Below are positions 35,171 to 47,936 of a stretch of DNA of 64,000 nucleotides, piece after piece. This DNA comes from Amoebidium appalachense (lineage: Eukaryota > Ichthyosporea), in contig CAVNZM010000007.1 in assembly GCA_963693365.1 (NCBI GenBank), positions 8,432,001 through 8,496,000 of the forward strand, read 5' to 3'. The position numbers were made by a program, and so were the translations under genes. The number at the start of each line of letters is the position of its first letter. The first letter of the stretch is position 1. Below the pieces are notes generated by a model. It was not told where the DNA came from. It made no database searches and saw only the letters and a program-made list of their open reading frames with translations.

Positions 35171-35426
35171 AGCAAGCCGAATTCTTTCCTTATCACTTCA
35201 CAAGTCTCACGTCGACTGAGCAACTTCAAGGGACCCACTATCGGAAGGAGACATCTTGCACAAGAATTCGTGTTACTATCTATTGATCGCTCGTTAACCC
35301 TTTTATATCTTAAATCTACCTTCTATAATAGTCAGCAGCGTTATATATATATACTTGATTGCAAAACGTAATTTACGTGTGCCCTGCATCTTTTGCAATT
35401 GTGCGCGTACCTACTGAACCTTGAAG

Positions 35427-36539
35427 ATGCTGCCTCAATCACTTGTGTCCTGGGTCATATTCTGTCTGGCTGCCCTCACAGTCGTTTCAACGGTGAGCTC
35501 AGCCCCCACCGCAACACAAACGCCTCCTCTCAATGTGACCATACAAGTCTACCGCCACGGGCGTGCTTGCTACAGCAGCAACATCGAACCTTGTATGAAC
35601 CAGACAGCCCTGAAAACAAACCCCCTGTGCTATCAAAACCCAACCAACACACGTGACTCCATCCTCACAGACTACGGTGTTAAGGCATCCAAAAACACGG
35701 CCAAGTGGCTGAAACGCGCTTGGGAAAAAGGGTTCACCAAACGTCCTGATGTTGTCTTTACCTCTCCCCTGCTGCGCGCAACGGAGACCGGCTTCTACAC
35801 TTTCCCCCAGCTCACCATCTATCAGGCTCCATACCTCGCCGAGTGCGATTACGGTGCAAGAACCAACGACACGATCCGTCGCCTGCCAGGTGACCCTTCG
35901 GGGACACCCATTACTCCCGCAGAGCAGCTTGAAGCTCTAAGAATAGTTACGGACGATGAGGAGGACCTTGCACGCATCAACTATTCTTATGTTCAGCAGT
36001 GGGGTGACGTCAACTGTAGTGTGCCGGATTTCATCACCACGGGCGAGCCACGGTGTGTTGCTGGAACGTGGAAGACCTTTCTCGACTGGTTGGCAAATGT
36101 GCTCGTGCAAAACCCTCCGACCCCGGAGCTGGCGCAGAAGGTGTTGAACGGTGAAGATATTACTGTTGCGGTGGTGACGCATGGAAACTACATTGGAGAG
36201 ATGGTGTTTGAGAGAGACTACGAGGATTGGGACGGGGCTCTTAACAACCAAGGGTACCAGATGGTTCACCTGCTCGATGTAGAGAAGAAAACTTTGACTC
36301 GGGCAGACGGCAAAGCGGGACCTTGGCCTGCCGCGTTTGGCGCTCCCGGGGCAACGAAGATATGTCAGGAGAGTAAGGGTGGGTTCCTGGTAATGAATGA
36401 TGACTATGATGGTGTGATGGATTTTATCGGCCGATGCGTAAAGAGAGAGCCGGAGCTGTACAGTAAAGAATTTGTAAATGCATGCTTTGGAAACTGGGCT
36501 GGCATGGTGGATGACCGCGATGATTACTGGAAGAACTGA
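35427..36539 (+). CDS. secreted histidine phosphatase-superfamily protein
   Basis: This intronless gene encodes 370 residues. The ATG at 35427 is preferred over the upstream in-frame TTG. The signal peptide is residues 1 to about 26 (hydrophobic, ending STVSSA). The catalytic RHG motif is at Arg43-His44-Gly45 (VYRHGRAC), a second Arg is at 117 in SPLLRATET, and the C-terminal catalytic His252 is in VVTHGNY. This is the branch architecture of histidine acid phosphatase/phosphoglycerate mutase-like enzymes, where the first His is the phospho-acceptor. Ten Cys and several Asn-X-Ser/Thr sites (for example Asn36, Asn58, Asn147) fit a secreted glycoprotein. The substrate is unknown, and phytase or acid phosphatase activity would be a guess. 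The gene has its own TATA/CCAAT promoter and is convergent with the transporter gene. Confidence 0.85.
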   Translation: MLPQSLVSWVIFCLAALTVVSTVSSAPTATQTPPLNVTIQVYRHGRACYSSNIEPCMNQTALKTNPLCYQNPTNTRDSILTDYGVKASKNTAKWLKRAWEKGFTKRPDVVFTSPLLRATETGFYTFPQLTIYQAPYLAECDYGARTNDTIRRLPGDPSGTPITPAEQLEALRIVTDDEEDLARINYSYVQQWGDVNCSVPDFITTGEPRCVAGTWKTFLDWLANVLVQNPPTPELAQKVLNGEDITVAVVTHGNYIGEMVFERDYEDWDGALNNQGYQMVHLLDVEKKTLTRADGKAGPWPAAFGAPGATKICQESKGGFLVMNDDYDGVMDFIGRCVKREPELYSKEFVNACFGNWAGMVDDRDDYWKN

Positions 36540-36799
36540 GCGTATGTGCTGGTGGCAGGGTGTGTGTGTGTGTTGGGGGGGAGGGGAGGGAGGGGAGGGG
36601 GGGGGGGGGGGGGGGAGCTATGATGGTGTACTGTACGCTAGAAATCAAGGAAGATGGGTACAGTGTGCTCAGTTAACATCTGAGCATATTCTGAAGAGAG
36701 GACACCTAGATTGGACTGAAGTGCGGCCCCTTTTATTATGGTTGAGATAGTGGGGTCCTTTCCCCCCCCCCCCTAAACTCCCCCAAAAAAGAAATTAAA

Positions 36800-36805
36800 A
36801 ATAAA
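36800..36805 (+). terminator. candidate polyadenylation signal of the phosphatase gene
   Basis: An AATAAA hexamer lies about 260 nt after the stop codon, downstream of a short (G)n tract. Distance and orientation fit a 3' end signal, but cleavage is not shown. Confidence 0.4.
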
Positions 36806-37330
36806 ACGAAGGGTCTGTTGCCAACAGTCGTAATAGCTAGATTCAGCAACAATTTTTCGCTTTTTATGTGTCCGTGCAACACAATGTCATCCCGACTCTG
36901 TGCAAAATAGACAAGGGATCTCTTCCGGCTTGTGCCTGCTTTGTTATGAGTGTGAAAGGCACTGATTGGCAACGTTTTTTTAATAATTTATGGGAGCCCG
37001 GCGCAAATATGCCAAGGAAACATTCAATTTCAGCACAAACCCACCATGGATTTGGAAGATCTGGCAGAGCCTGACGTATGAGTTTCACGTGTAAATATGC
37101 ACACAGTCAACACGCACACAGTCACAAACAAACTTGGCGGACACGCTGTTTTTCAACGGTGCTCGGGGAACGCACACACAGGCGGCCTTGGTCACGTGCT
37201 AGCTTCAGGCTCTTCCCCACGCCCGCACTGTCTTATGCACGTGCGCACGCACGTGTACACGCACACACACATGCACACCCGCACGCCGGAACGCACACGC
37301 GCGTGCACAGACGCACCCGTACGCACGCAT

Positions 37331-37339
<9 letters not shown>

Positions 37340-37374
<35 letters not shown>
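37340..37374. repeat. (AC)n microsatellite
   Basis: This short AC tract lies within interrupted CA/CG-rich sequence (37090-37375) between the phosphatase gene and the tandem duplication. It is not coding. Confidence 0.9.
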
Positions 37375-37375
<1 letters not shown>

Positions 37376-37561
37376 AAGCCATACATGCACACGAGGGGCA
37401 GTGCTCCCACCGTTTCCCAAAATATAAACCGTATATACCATCCCAGTAAGTGCATCATAAGATGTAGGCAAAACGTAATTATTGCCATCATCACGATGTT
37501 CACAGTATTGTCGCCAGAAATTAACAATGCACTGTAGAGGGGAAGAAGGCCGGTTTATTTT

Positions 37562-37712
37562 GTGCCACATCGTGCCTGTGGGTTATCCTTTACGGGAAAT
37601 CTGATCATATAAGCCTAAACAAGTACTTAAGTAGGATTGTGTTTAAGACTGTTCAACGAACACCACACACAATGGTATTCATACACGTTCATGTATTTCA
37701 CTATCTTTACCT

Positions 37713-37756
<44 letters not shown>

Positions 37757-38081
37757 CGCCCGCCCCACGCATGCACCTACCCAATGCACACAACACCCCC
37801 CATTCGGGCTAGTGTGAACACACATACACAGACACACGATAGCTAACAAAACCACAATTCTGCCAAAAATCCCAAAACAATCCAGAACTAAATCATAATC
37901 CTTCACAGATGATCTCACACGGATACAGTTTCGTGCCACATCGTGCCTGTGGGTTATTCTACGGGGAATCTGATAATATAAACCTAAACAAGTACTTAAG
38001 TAGGATTGTGTTTAAGACTGTCGAACGAACACCACACACAATGGTATTCATACACGTTCATGTATTTCACTATCTTTACCA

Positions 38082-38129
<48 letters not shown>

Positions 38130-38309
38130 CGCCCGCCCCACGCATGCACCTACCCAATGCACATAACACCCCTCATTCGGGCTAGTGTGAACACACACAC
38201 ACACAGACACACGATAGCTAACAAAACCACAATTCTGCCAAAAATCCCAAAACAATCCAGAACTAAATCATAATCCTTCACAGATGATCTCACACGGATA
38301 CAGTTTCGC
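37562..38309. repeat. 371-bp tandem duplication
   Basis: Two near-identical copies start at 37562 and 37933 (both beginning GTGCCACATCGTGCCTGTGG). Each holds a (C)n run of about 40 followed by GGCGCCCGCCCCACGCATGC, and each ends with GATCTCACACGGATACAGTT. They differ by a few substitutions, small indels and homopolymer length. The duplication lies between the convergent phosphatase and transporter genes, so it may include 3' UTR or terminator sequence. Confidence 0.9.
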
Positions 38310-38412
38310 TCATACCACACCCACACCGACACCTACGTGAAAATACAAGTTTCTAATCCATTATGATACATGAAAAATGTAATTGATACCATACTTTCCA
38401 ATCAACACGCTA

Positions 38413-38998
38413 TCATGCCTCAGGCTTGAAAGTATCATACGCCACCATAACCATAGTACACACACCAAAAGCAGCCACCACCCACATACAAGCACGAACA
38501 GCCATATCAAACCTCTCCAACTTAGGTCCAAGTCTCAACCAACACAACGCCGGAAGCAATGTTGAGATAGCAATCCCTGCCACGCCTCCAACAAACGCAA
38601 ACACTTTACCCAAATCCGTAAGGTTATCCGCAACCACAAACCCAATCACCAACAAAACGAGAGTGACAATAGAGTGCACAATGTTGCGCGCACGTGCGTT
38701 ATCCGGCATTGTCAAAACATACTCGGGGTATCTCAGTTGGATAAGGGACAGAATGGCGACACGGGGCATGTAGAGGCTGTATGCTATGTTAAGAATGATG
38801 TTGAGGGAAAGGAGCACACGGAGAACCACAGCAACAGGCTCCGAGCGTGCGTAGCTGTCTAGAATGTTGGCCTGCACATAAAACCAATAACGTGTTAGTC
38901 CTTGCCATCCATCCAGCCCCAGCAGCCCCTCCCCTCCCCCCCCCCCCTCCCCCCTTTTCTCCCCCCCCCCCCCTTCCCCCCCTTCTCCCCTCCCCCCT

Positions 38999-39032
<34 letters not shown>

Positions 39033-39167
39033 ACAAAAAAAACCAAAAAAAGAAAAACAAACCAAAAAAACCGGGGAAAAAAAAACAAAAAACACCACCA
39101 CCCTCACCACAGCCCCCACAAAATACTGACACGAGCCCATGCACGATTGTACTCGTGTCTCTGCCCA

Positions 39168-39198
<31 letters not shown>

Positions 39199-40207
39199 TT
39201 GTATTCGATCACATCCATAGATATGCAAGACACCCATTTGACCAAGTTCAACTAACCAACCCCCCCCCCCCCCCCCCCAACTCAAACCAGATACTAAAGA
39301 CACACTTCAACACACAACAAGAGTACAGACTCACACCCCCTGCATGCATGCACACACGCACACACACACGCACACACGCACACACGCACAAACACACCCA
39401 CACACCGCCCACCCACCCACGACACGAGGCGCAAGCACGAACATACAAATCACTTCAACATTCACACGTACCTCCGTAGCATCTCCAAAGACCAGCCAAG
39501 CCGCCACAGACATCACGGCCATTATAGCCATAGGCACATAGCACGACAGGCCGGCAACCACCCCATACCGCTTCATCGTGTTTCTTTCCAGCGTGGTGGA
39601 TATGTGATATGCCAGATCGTGACATGCGTATAAGTACGCCATGCCCCCCATACCCTCCAACATCCCCTTGGGCCGAAACACGTCGAGTGAACCGGCGGGT
39701 TTTGGGTGGTCCGGTCCGAGCATGTGCATGGCTGCGTGGATGCACACACCAAACACAATGGTGATTGCTATGCAAACGCTGATTGTGGAAATAATATTGA
39801 ACGAATCCATGTGTTTTTTGAACGCCAGAGGAGAGAGGACAATGATCGAGACGAGAAGGATGTACGTGCGCTCGAATATGGCGTGCTGGCCAAATAGAAA
39901 TACGAGAATGTCGGGGAGCATGCCTGTGGGGACATCCGAATTAGTTAGAGCAGAGAGATGTTTTGTTTGTGATTATGGGAGGAAGAGAGGTTACAAAGGG
40001 GAGGGAGGGAGGGAGGAGGGCGAGGAGGGGCGAGTGGGGGGGCAGGGGGAGGGCGGGGAGGGAGGGAGGGAGGGGGGAGGTGTGCACATATGGGGGGAAA
40101 TATGGGATCACCCGAAAGCTCAATAGGTAGTGGGTGTGCCTGTATGAAACACAAGGGGGGAAGTGCTGCTGTGGTGATGGTGGTTGGGGGTGGGATGGGG
40201 GGGGGAT

Positions 40208-40241
<34 letters not shown>

Positions 40242-40740
40242 GGAGGGAGAGAGAGAGAGTGAGGGAGAAAGAGAGAGAGAGCTAGATAGAACGAGGGGTA
40301 GGAGGGGGAGGGGGGGGTCGTGTGCATACAAGTGCACACCTGCGTGTGCACGGAGAAAGTGTTTGGTGTAAATGATGGTGTGTAAGCTAATGAGAAGTCA
40401 CGCACGGGGTGCCCCGGTGGGGGGGGGGGGGGGGAGGGGGGGGGGGGGGGGGGGGGGGTCAAGCACAGACATTCTGAAATGTGGGTGTGTGCGTTCATGT
40501 GTGTGTGCACGCATGTGTGTGCGTGTGTGTGTGTGTGTGTGTGAGGCGGGGAAGGAGAGGGAGGGGGCGGGTGAGCACAGCCTTTGGTTGTTGTTGGGTG
40601 TGTGGTTGCCTTTGGTTGTTGTTGGGTGTGTGGTTGCGGGAAGCAGAGTACGAAAGCGGTATGGGAATAGACGAAAACATCACAAGAGACAGTTTCGAGT
40701 CTCCACCTCCATGCCCCCTCCTCCTCTCTCTCTGCCCTGC

Positions 40741-40796
<56 letters not shown>

Positions 40797-40960
40797 CTCT
40801 CTCTCTATGTCAACTAGAAAGTTCTCTACCCACCACTCCCCACAAATATCTCTTTCCTCCCTCCCTCCCTCTCTCTCACTCTCTCTCACTCTCTCTCTCT
40901 CTGTGTGTGTCTGGATCTCTATTCCCTGACAGCCCCCCTTCCCCCCCCCCCAAAAAAAAA

Positions 40961-40991
<31 letters not shown>

Positions 40992-41424
40992 CACACATGC
41001 ACAATCACCAACCCCACGCAAACACGGGACACCTACCAGCCAGCATCATCAAACCACCGATGAACGTAGCGCCATAGTTGAACACAAATATGGCCGCAGC
41101 AGCAATCAGGTACCCGGGCATACCAAACGCCAGATAGCATGTCTCACAGAAACTGTTCAGACTCCGCTCAAGTGTCAACCGGTGAAGAACCATGAGCATG
41201 GCGTGACCCAGAGCAGCAAGGAAAAACAACATGAAAAGACCCATCGGAAGGCCCGAAATAACAACGTAGTAGGGAATGGTAACAATGGATGCTGTAGCTA
41301 TGTCGTTAACCAGATTGAAGAACCCGAAGAAGAGGGACATTTGGTAGGGGTGGATGGGGCCTTCCTCTTCAGAGTCGGTGTCTTTGGAGGTAAGGAGGTC
41401 CTCTCCTGACACGTTCTGTGTGTG

Positions 41425-41465
<41 letters not shown>

Positions 41466-41878
41466 TGTGTGTGTGAGAGGGGGGGACGTGCTTGTGTTTG
41501 CGCGGGTGTGTGGGTAGGTGTGTGCGCATGTGTGTGCGTGTGCTTGCCTGTATGTGCTTGTATGCTTGTATGTGTGTTGAGTGTGTGCATGTGTATTGTG
41601 TGAGTGTGTGCATGCGTGCAAAATAGTGAACGAGTCAATAAGTGCGCGCGGGTATGCATGTGCGCTTGGGTGAGTGGGTACGGGGGTAGCATGCGTCACA
41701 GTGCATGAATTATACATTTCTGACGGACAACACAAGGGGGGAGGGGGGGGTTTTGAATGCGTCAAAAAGTACGAAGTACACAAGAACAAACGGATAACAC
41801 GATGCAGAATGCAAGCCATACATAAAGAGTATGCATAATAAGCAGAGCCCATCCTCAGGGGGGGGCCCACGTCATCCA

Positions 41879-41918
<40 letters not shown>

Positions 41919-42924
41919 GGGGGGGAGGAGGAGGGGAAACAAGGCAACCACTTCATCCACCTTCTTCAACAAGAAATCCCCTCAGTCCCCATTTGGAACA
42001 AAAAATCCCCCCCCACCCCCCCCCCCCCCATTATTTCCCGCATCCATGTGCAATCAGTCCCACCACATTACTCTCCCTTCGCCACAGCCGCAATGACACC
42101 ACAACATGCACACCCCCCCCTTCCCCCCCCCCCCCCACACACACCTCTCGTCCGCTCCCCCCCCCCCCCCCCCCCCCCCCCCCAAACACACATACAACAA
42201 AAAATAGAACAAAACACAATTTCTCTCCCATTTCTCTGACACCGCTTTGAAATCATCCCTTCCCCGTTTACACCCTACCGATAACCAATCTTGGTACACG
42301 ACACACACGATGCCCCTGGCCATGCACACAGTGAATCACTACACACACCTTATCACTGATTGCACCGTAGCCCAACATGTCTGATGCACTGGTGCGCCGC
42401 GGTCTGGCTTTGCTGTTGCTGCGTGAGCGGCTCCTGAAATGCGGAGGGAAAAAATATCAGTACACGAAGATGCAAGATGTGATTCACTCTGTTAATATCT
42501 AATGGAAATGAAAATGTGATCAGTCAATAAAAAAGTAGTTAGTGAAATGGTGAGCTTATGCTCTTTACTGCAAAGATGGTGATGAACTAATCCTAGTCAG
42601 CAACAACGTAATCAATTCATACTGATCAACTCAAAAAAAGTGTTTATAAAACTAAAAAAAAGTAAGAATAATGATGAAATAAGTAGTAGATGAATTTAGA
42701 TAGAGTAACACCGTGCTCTTGGGACTCGCGCCACACACATCCACAAACCCACACATGGACACACACACATCCACACACACAGACGGATCCTCAATCATGT
42801 GCAATGCACACAGGATCACTGCACAGGCCTAATATAAATGCATTTGGAGGGATAGAGGCGGTGGGTCATAACACAATTCACAGTACAAATCACAATGATA
42901 AACACCAAGGAGGAAAGGGGCCCA

Positions 42925-42963
<39 letters not shown>

Positions 42964-44014
42964 GTTAGAATAGGTTACAGAGTACACGTCACTGACAGCA
43001 CAACACAAGGCAGATTCTGCAGGAGGGGCAATACACGGAGTGCAATCTTACTTTCTTTATTTCTTTCTTTCTTTGTCTATCTTTATTTCTTTTCTTTTCT
43101 TTTTCTTTCTTTCTTTCTTTCTTTCTTTTTTTTTTTTTTTTTTTTTTTTTTGGGGGGGGGGGGGGGGGGAGGGAGGAGAAGAGTCCACCTACCGCCTGAC
43201 TTTGCCAGCTGAAGAAGAAGAGATGTGGCGACTGCGGGCGCCCTCGCCCCCCTCGTGGCTTGACCGGCGGGAAAACGTGCCTGTCCCCTCGTCCCCTGAT
43301 GTGTCATCTGCAATCCAGCCCAGTGCCGCCTGTGTGCCCATTCCCTGTAAGTGCCATTACACACACGCACTGCCTTGCTTATTGCCTCAAGAACCCCCCC
43401 CCCCCCCCCCCCCCCCCCCCGTTTCTCTCCGCCTGATCCCACCCCACACACCCACCACCTACCCCATCCGGGATAAGAATCCTTTTGTGACAACTCTAAT
43501 GCATTCCTCATCTCTCATTCCCTCTCCTTTTTGAGTCAGTGGCACCCCGGGGAGAAGGGGAGGGGGAGGGGGGGGGGGGGGGGGTTTATCGCATAATTCT
43601 ACCAGCAAATGTTTACAAAATAACAGCGCCAGATGGTAAGTGCAGATGGCAACTTCAATTCGCACAGTATTGTAGCTAACTTTTTTCTCACAGGCCTCAA
43701 CCAAGTGCCGTGTGGTCGCCCATACTGCATTTGGTAACGGACCTTTGAATAGCCTTTTAAAATCCCCTCCACCCTCCCCCCCCCCCCCCCCCCCCCCCCC
43801 CCTCCCCCCCACACACTCGTCCTTTCCCCTTCCCTTCCTTCCCATGCCCATCTTTTCACCTCTCCCTTGCCACCAGACAACCACAAAGAAGACTGTCCGA
43901 CACATGGATTCAGTCTTACTCCCCCCACTCCCCCCTCCCCCCCACACGTTTTCCCTTAAGTATATTTCTGCCACGACTTCATCAGCCAACTAAGTACTGT
44001 ACACCTCATGGCAA

Positions 44015-44047
<33 letters not shown>

Positions 44048-45624
44048 GAAAAAGGGGGGTTTCACAAAGTCCAACTTACGTGAAACTCTGGTTCGTGCAC
44101 CATTTCCTCTAGTCGCTCTATAGCGCTCCTCCTCCGATGATCTGGTGGGGTTGAAAAAGTGTAAGTAAGAAGAACACCAAACTTAAGACTCTTGAATAGC
44201 GCTCTTTGAAATACTAATATTCTACCCACAAGGATCTCAGAGACTTCCCTCACAGAAGCCCACGTCCAGGAGGGTTAGGAATGCCTGCAAAGGCGCCTAG
44301 TATTCAACCAGGCTGCAATACCCTGTCCTAGAGTAAATTGTTTGATAATTTTCAGCTACGTTTCAACCCTTACCAGTGCTAAAACTGCGTTTTGGTGGGC
44401 TGGATATCATTACCGGATTTTGATCACGGGCGTGAATACTGCAACCGAGATTCTAATACGGCAGGGTGTGCTCATACGCAAACGTGAGAATGCAGTGGTG
44501 TGTCAGAAGCTGGCAACATGTACACAATACACGAGCCCGTGAAGTGGTGCTTGCACGCAGGTGTCCACCACTGTGTATAAATGCACGAGAGTGCATGTAT
44601 AGACTCACTGAGAAAGCGCCTGTCTGAATGTGTATGCGTTGAGCCCCCTATTACGTAGTTGTGTAAGTGAGTGTTTTGTGTGCAAACTGTACACACACAC
44701 ATGGATGTGTGTCGGAGCTGGCGTGTGTGTTCTATTAGGCTTCAAAGTGTGTAGATCCTGCCCGTGCGTGTTTCGCGTGGGAGGTATGCACACATGTGTA
44801 TGTGCGCGCGCGCGCGCGGCGCGCTCGTGCGCGTGTGTGCGCGTGTGTGTGTGTGTACCCCTGTGTGCATACACCCATTCAGAAGGTTCAAGTGCACAAA
44901 TTAGCAAAGCGTGTGTGTGTTACACCTTACACATTATAACACAACCTGTGCTACGATTATCCACGACTATGTATCGCAGGTCCAGCCTTGATGGCTTAGA
45001 AGATCTTACACACCACCGTATATTCTGATAACCATGAAAAACAGGACGTGCTAACAAGTGCTTCAAGGGAAAGGGAAGAGGGATTTAGCTACAATAGCAC
45101 AAGGAACACGTACCCAAATCGTTCAGGTGATCTCCATAGTGTTTATGTGTGTCTCTGTACGAGCTTGCAAGATGCCCGTGTCCAGCGTCGTGTGAATGGC
45201 TTACGAGGTTTCCTTGTTCCGTTTCTTCGTCTGGCTTATCGATCGTCACTCGTGGCGGTGTTTCTTCGTCCTCTTCATCATCATGCAAAACACCTGTTTC
45301 TTCTGCTGTGGATATTAGCGCATCCACTAAGCCCCCCTCCTCCATGTGTGTGTGTGACTCCATAGCGAGAGCCAGAATAAGAAGTTCTCGTTGTTCGTTT
45401 ACTGGAGGCATTGCTTCAAGAAGCAGCTCCGGGTGGTCATGTTCAGTCCCATCCATTTCCAACTCGTCTGATTGCGAACTGCCTTCTGCTGCGCTCTGCT
45501 CGTTTGAGCGTTGGGCATAAGACCGAATCTCTGTGTGTGCGTCGAAAGAAACATGCCCTGTTTGCTCGGAACCGAGGGGTGACTCAGGGGCGCGCGCCCC
45601 GTTCTGACCCCTTGGCGTGCTCAT
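38413..45624 (-). CDS. AAAP/SLC38-like amino-acid transporter, 7 exons
   Basis: The exons in transcript order are 45624-45114, 44141-44080, 43344-43193, 42433-42349, 41415-41037, 39923-39472 and 38871-38413. They total 2100 nt (699 residues) with all phases consistent and GT-AG introns. The first 270 residues are hydrophilic, with an acidic patch (HDDEEDEE) and an RSRSRSNS stretch. About 11 membrane segments follow, from FFGFFNLVNDIATAS to the C-terminus, with loops such as GPDHPKPAG. The fold and order match amino-acid/auxin permeases nearest SLC38 (SNAT), so import or vacuolar/lysosomal exchange of neutral amino acids is inferred. The usual Gly-X-Gly of TM1 reads Ala-Thr-Ala here, and the N-terminal extension is much longer than in typical SNATs. 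Introns contain C-tailed elements, all sense. Confidence 0.88.
40580..40637. repeat. about 29-bp direct repeat, two copies
   Basis: The motif TTTGGTTGTTGTTGGGTGTG followed by TGGTTGC occurs twice in tandem inside an intron of the transporter gene. It is a small local duplication. Confidence 0.8.
41693..41735 (-). repeat. 3'-half C-tailed element, transporter intron 4
   Basis: On the minus strand the copy reads TTGTCCGTCAGAAATGTATA and ends TGACGCATGCTACCCC. It lies directly downstream of the full element at 41751-41875 in the same orientation, sense to the gene. Confidence 0.6.
41738..41875 (-). repeat. C-tailed dispersed element, transporter intron 4
   Basis: The minus strand reads GAGGATGGGCTCTGCTTATT through TGACGCATTCAAAA and then a C-rich tail. 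The unique part is nearly identical to copies in the SR gene (13728) and the two-RRM gene (21886). It is sense to the transporter gene. Confidence 0.9.
42927..42962. repeat. (G)36 homopolymer tract
   Basis: This uninterrupted G run lies in intron 3 of the transporter gene. On the transcribed (minus) strand it is poly(C). Confidence 0.85.
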
Positions 45625-47666
45625 TTTTGTAATTGTCTAATCTTTATGGTGGGTACACCCAGTTTGGAGCAACGACTCTATTGTGTGCTCCTGTGTGAAA
45701 AAACCTGCTAGGTCATCTGAGGGAGGTGTCCTGCAACTTTAGTGAAGCTATCGCTAGTGCCTGACCAAGCATGCTGCCATGCTTGCAGCACTTAAACACC
45801 ACGCCGTGTGTTTCGTTTTTGCCGTCAAAAACAAACATCCAGGACACCGTGTGTACTGCGATCCAACCGTTTAAAGCGAAAAAAACATGAACTGTGCGAG
45901 GGTGCTATTTTTCACAGATACGTGGGCAAAACTGAGTTGGTTGAAGGGCGTGATGCTGTTGTCTGATGTACCATAGTGGATCTCTGGCCTGAAGAATTGG
46001 GGGTCTTACAATGCCGTGAAATTCATGATTAGAAAAAAAGACAAATGGCTGCTAGTTTTTTTTTATATGTAAAACGTAAATTATATTCAATTTTTATAAT
46101 ATTTATATAGAATTAAGGAATTTTTTGGCTCTATAAACTGCTATATTAGGTTGATAGTATACTATAGAGCATATGATAATATACTGTGTTAGCTGAAAGT
46201 TGATGAGCGCCACCGCTGAAAGTGTAGGTTGAGTTGGAGAAATCCAAACATTCAAAAAGCGCCGGATCATTGGTCTATAAAAATAATAAACGTAGTAAGC
46301 GTGAAGACGATGGCGTCACGGAAGCTCAACTGAAGTTCACTGAAAAAGAAAGCAGGGTGCAAATAGCCGTCAAATAAAAAAGGAAAAATTCATATATCAG
46401 CATTATGGTACTGTATAAGTACTTTTTCTCGATACAATTCAGAATTTTTTATGCTGACAACCGACTTGCACTTCGCAGCGTCTTCGCTGAGCAGGTGAGC
46501 ACAGTTTGTATTCATGCAGGAATCTGAAGCGGAATTTCCGGCCGCGGCTGAGCCGATTACTCAATCAGGCTTTCCAGGCTGTTACAAGCGCAGAGGCTCG
46601 GAGTTTTGGCTTTATGTTTCTCATATAAGCTGCCTGTAGGTTTTTTTCCCCCCCCAAGCGACTGTATATTTCAGGGTTGATAGTCCCTCAACGTAGGGTG
46701 GATATATTGACCGCGAGTGGTTGGAGCTGAAGAGCAACAGAGAGGACAGAGAACTGCTGAAGTGGTGTGACCCGAATACTTCTGAGGTGAGCTATAAGTA
46801 ACTTCTCCCTCACAGTTCGAGGGGAGAGAAGGAAATGAAGGGGTTATGGAGCTAGATGGTGAGGGAAGGCAATGACGCGTGTCGTTTTTTAATTAGAACG
46901 GCCCCGATGTCACACCTGTGGGCACCCATCCGGAGAAAAGTAAGGAGATTGGGAGGGTGAATCAGCTAGCAGCAAGCGTGCTGCTTTGAGAGCTGCTTTT
47001 ATAAGCAAAGGATACGGCGATGGGTTGCATTAGAGACAAGAAATTGACTGGTAAAGGCAACCGAAACTTATAGGATACAAGATAGGGGCCAGAAAGAGGA
47101 ATAGTCAGCACGATGAGCCCGTTTTAGAAAAGTACCGGGGGACTAGGATGGGGGAGAAGGGAGAGGGGATAAAGAACTACAAGAGCAGGCACAGAAGGGA
47201 AAGCGAAAAGCAATAGGGGAGGGAATTTTGATGAAGGCCAGATTCTTTTTTTTGAAACCAGCGCTGGAAAACAAATGTGTACGTGAGGGAGGTGTGTGTG
47301 TGTGGGGGGGGAGGGACGGAGGAAACCGGAAAGGTGGGTGGATGGGTGGGTGGGTGGGTGGGTGGGGAAGGGGGGGGGGGGGGGGGAGGGGGGGGAAGGG
47401 GGGGGAGGGGAGGGGAAGGGGGCCAAGAGGATTGAGAGGTTGAAGGTGGAGCGCAAGGGTGCAGTTAGAATACGGTTGGTCTCACCAGAGTTGAAAAGTG
47501 GCACTGTTAGCCTGTTGACTAGGGAGGGTTAGAAAGGCTGAACACCGTCTGCTTTAGCGTGTATGTGCGCAACGCAGGCATCTGTTGGTAGTGATGGTGG
47601 CATTCCCAAAAAAGAACGGGGAGAATGCCGAGGGCAGAAAGGGGGGGGGGGAGGGTGGTTTGTGTC

Positions 47667-47698
<32 letters not shown>

Positions 47699-47756
<58 letters not shown>
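47699..47756. repeat. (AT)n microsatellite
   Basis: This is a TA/AT tract of about 28 units, preceded by (CT)n and followed by (GT)n. It is not coding. Confidence 0.95.
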
Positions 47757-47758
<2 letters not shown>

Positions 47759-47903
47759 GTGTGTGTGTGTGCGTAGGAGGGGGAGGGGCGAGGAAGAGGG
47801 AGGGAGGGAGGGAGGGAGGGAGGGAGGGATGGAGGGAGGGAGGGAGAGAGAGAGAGACCCTGAGGGAGGGAGGGAGGGAGGAAGGGTGCGGGAGAGAGCG
47901 AGG

Positions 47904-47936
<33 letters not shown>

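Noticed and set aside
46690-46795. Open, protein-like stretch (REWLELKSN...) ending at a GTGAGC donor
   Set aside because: An in-frame stop immediately upstream, no start codon, and a phase incompatible with Sec5 exon 1. At most it is a 5' UTR exon.
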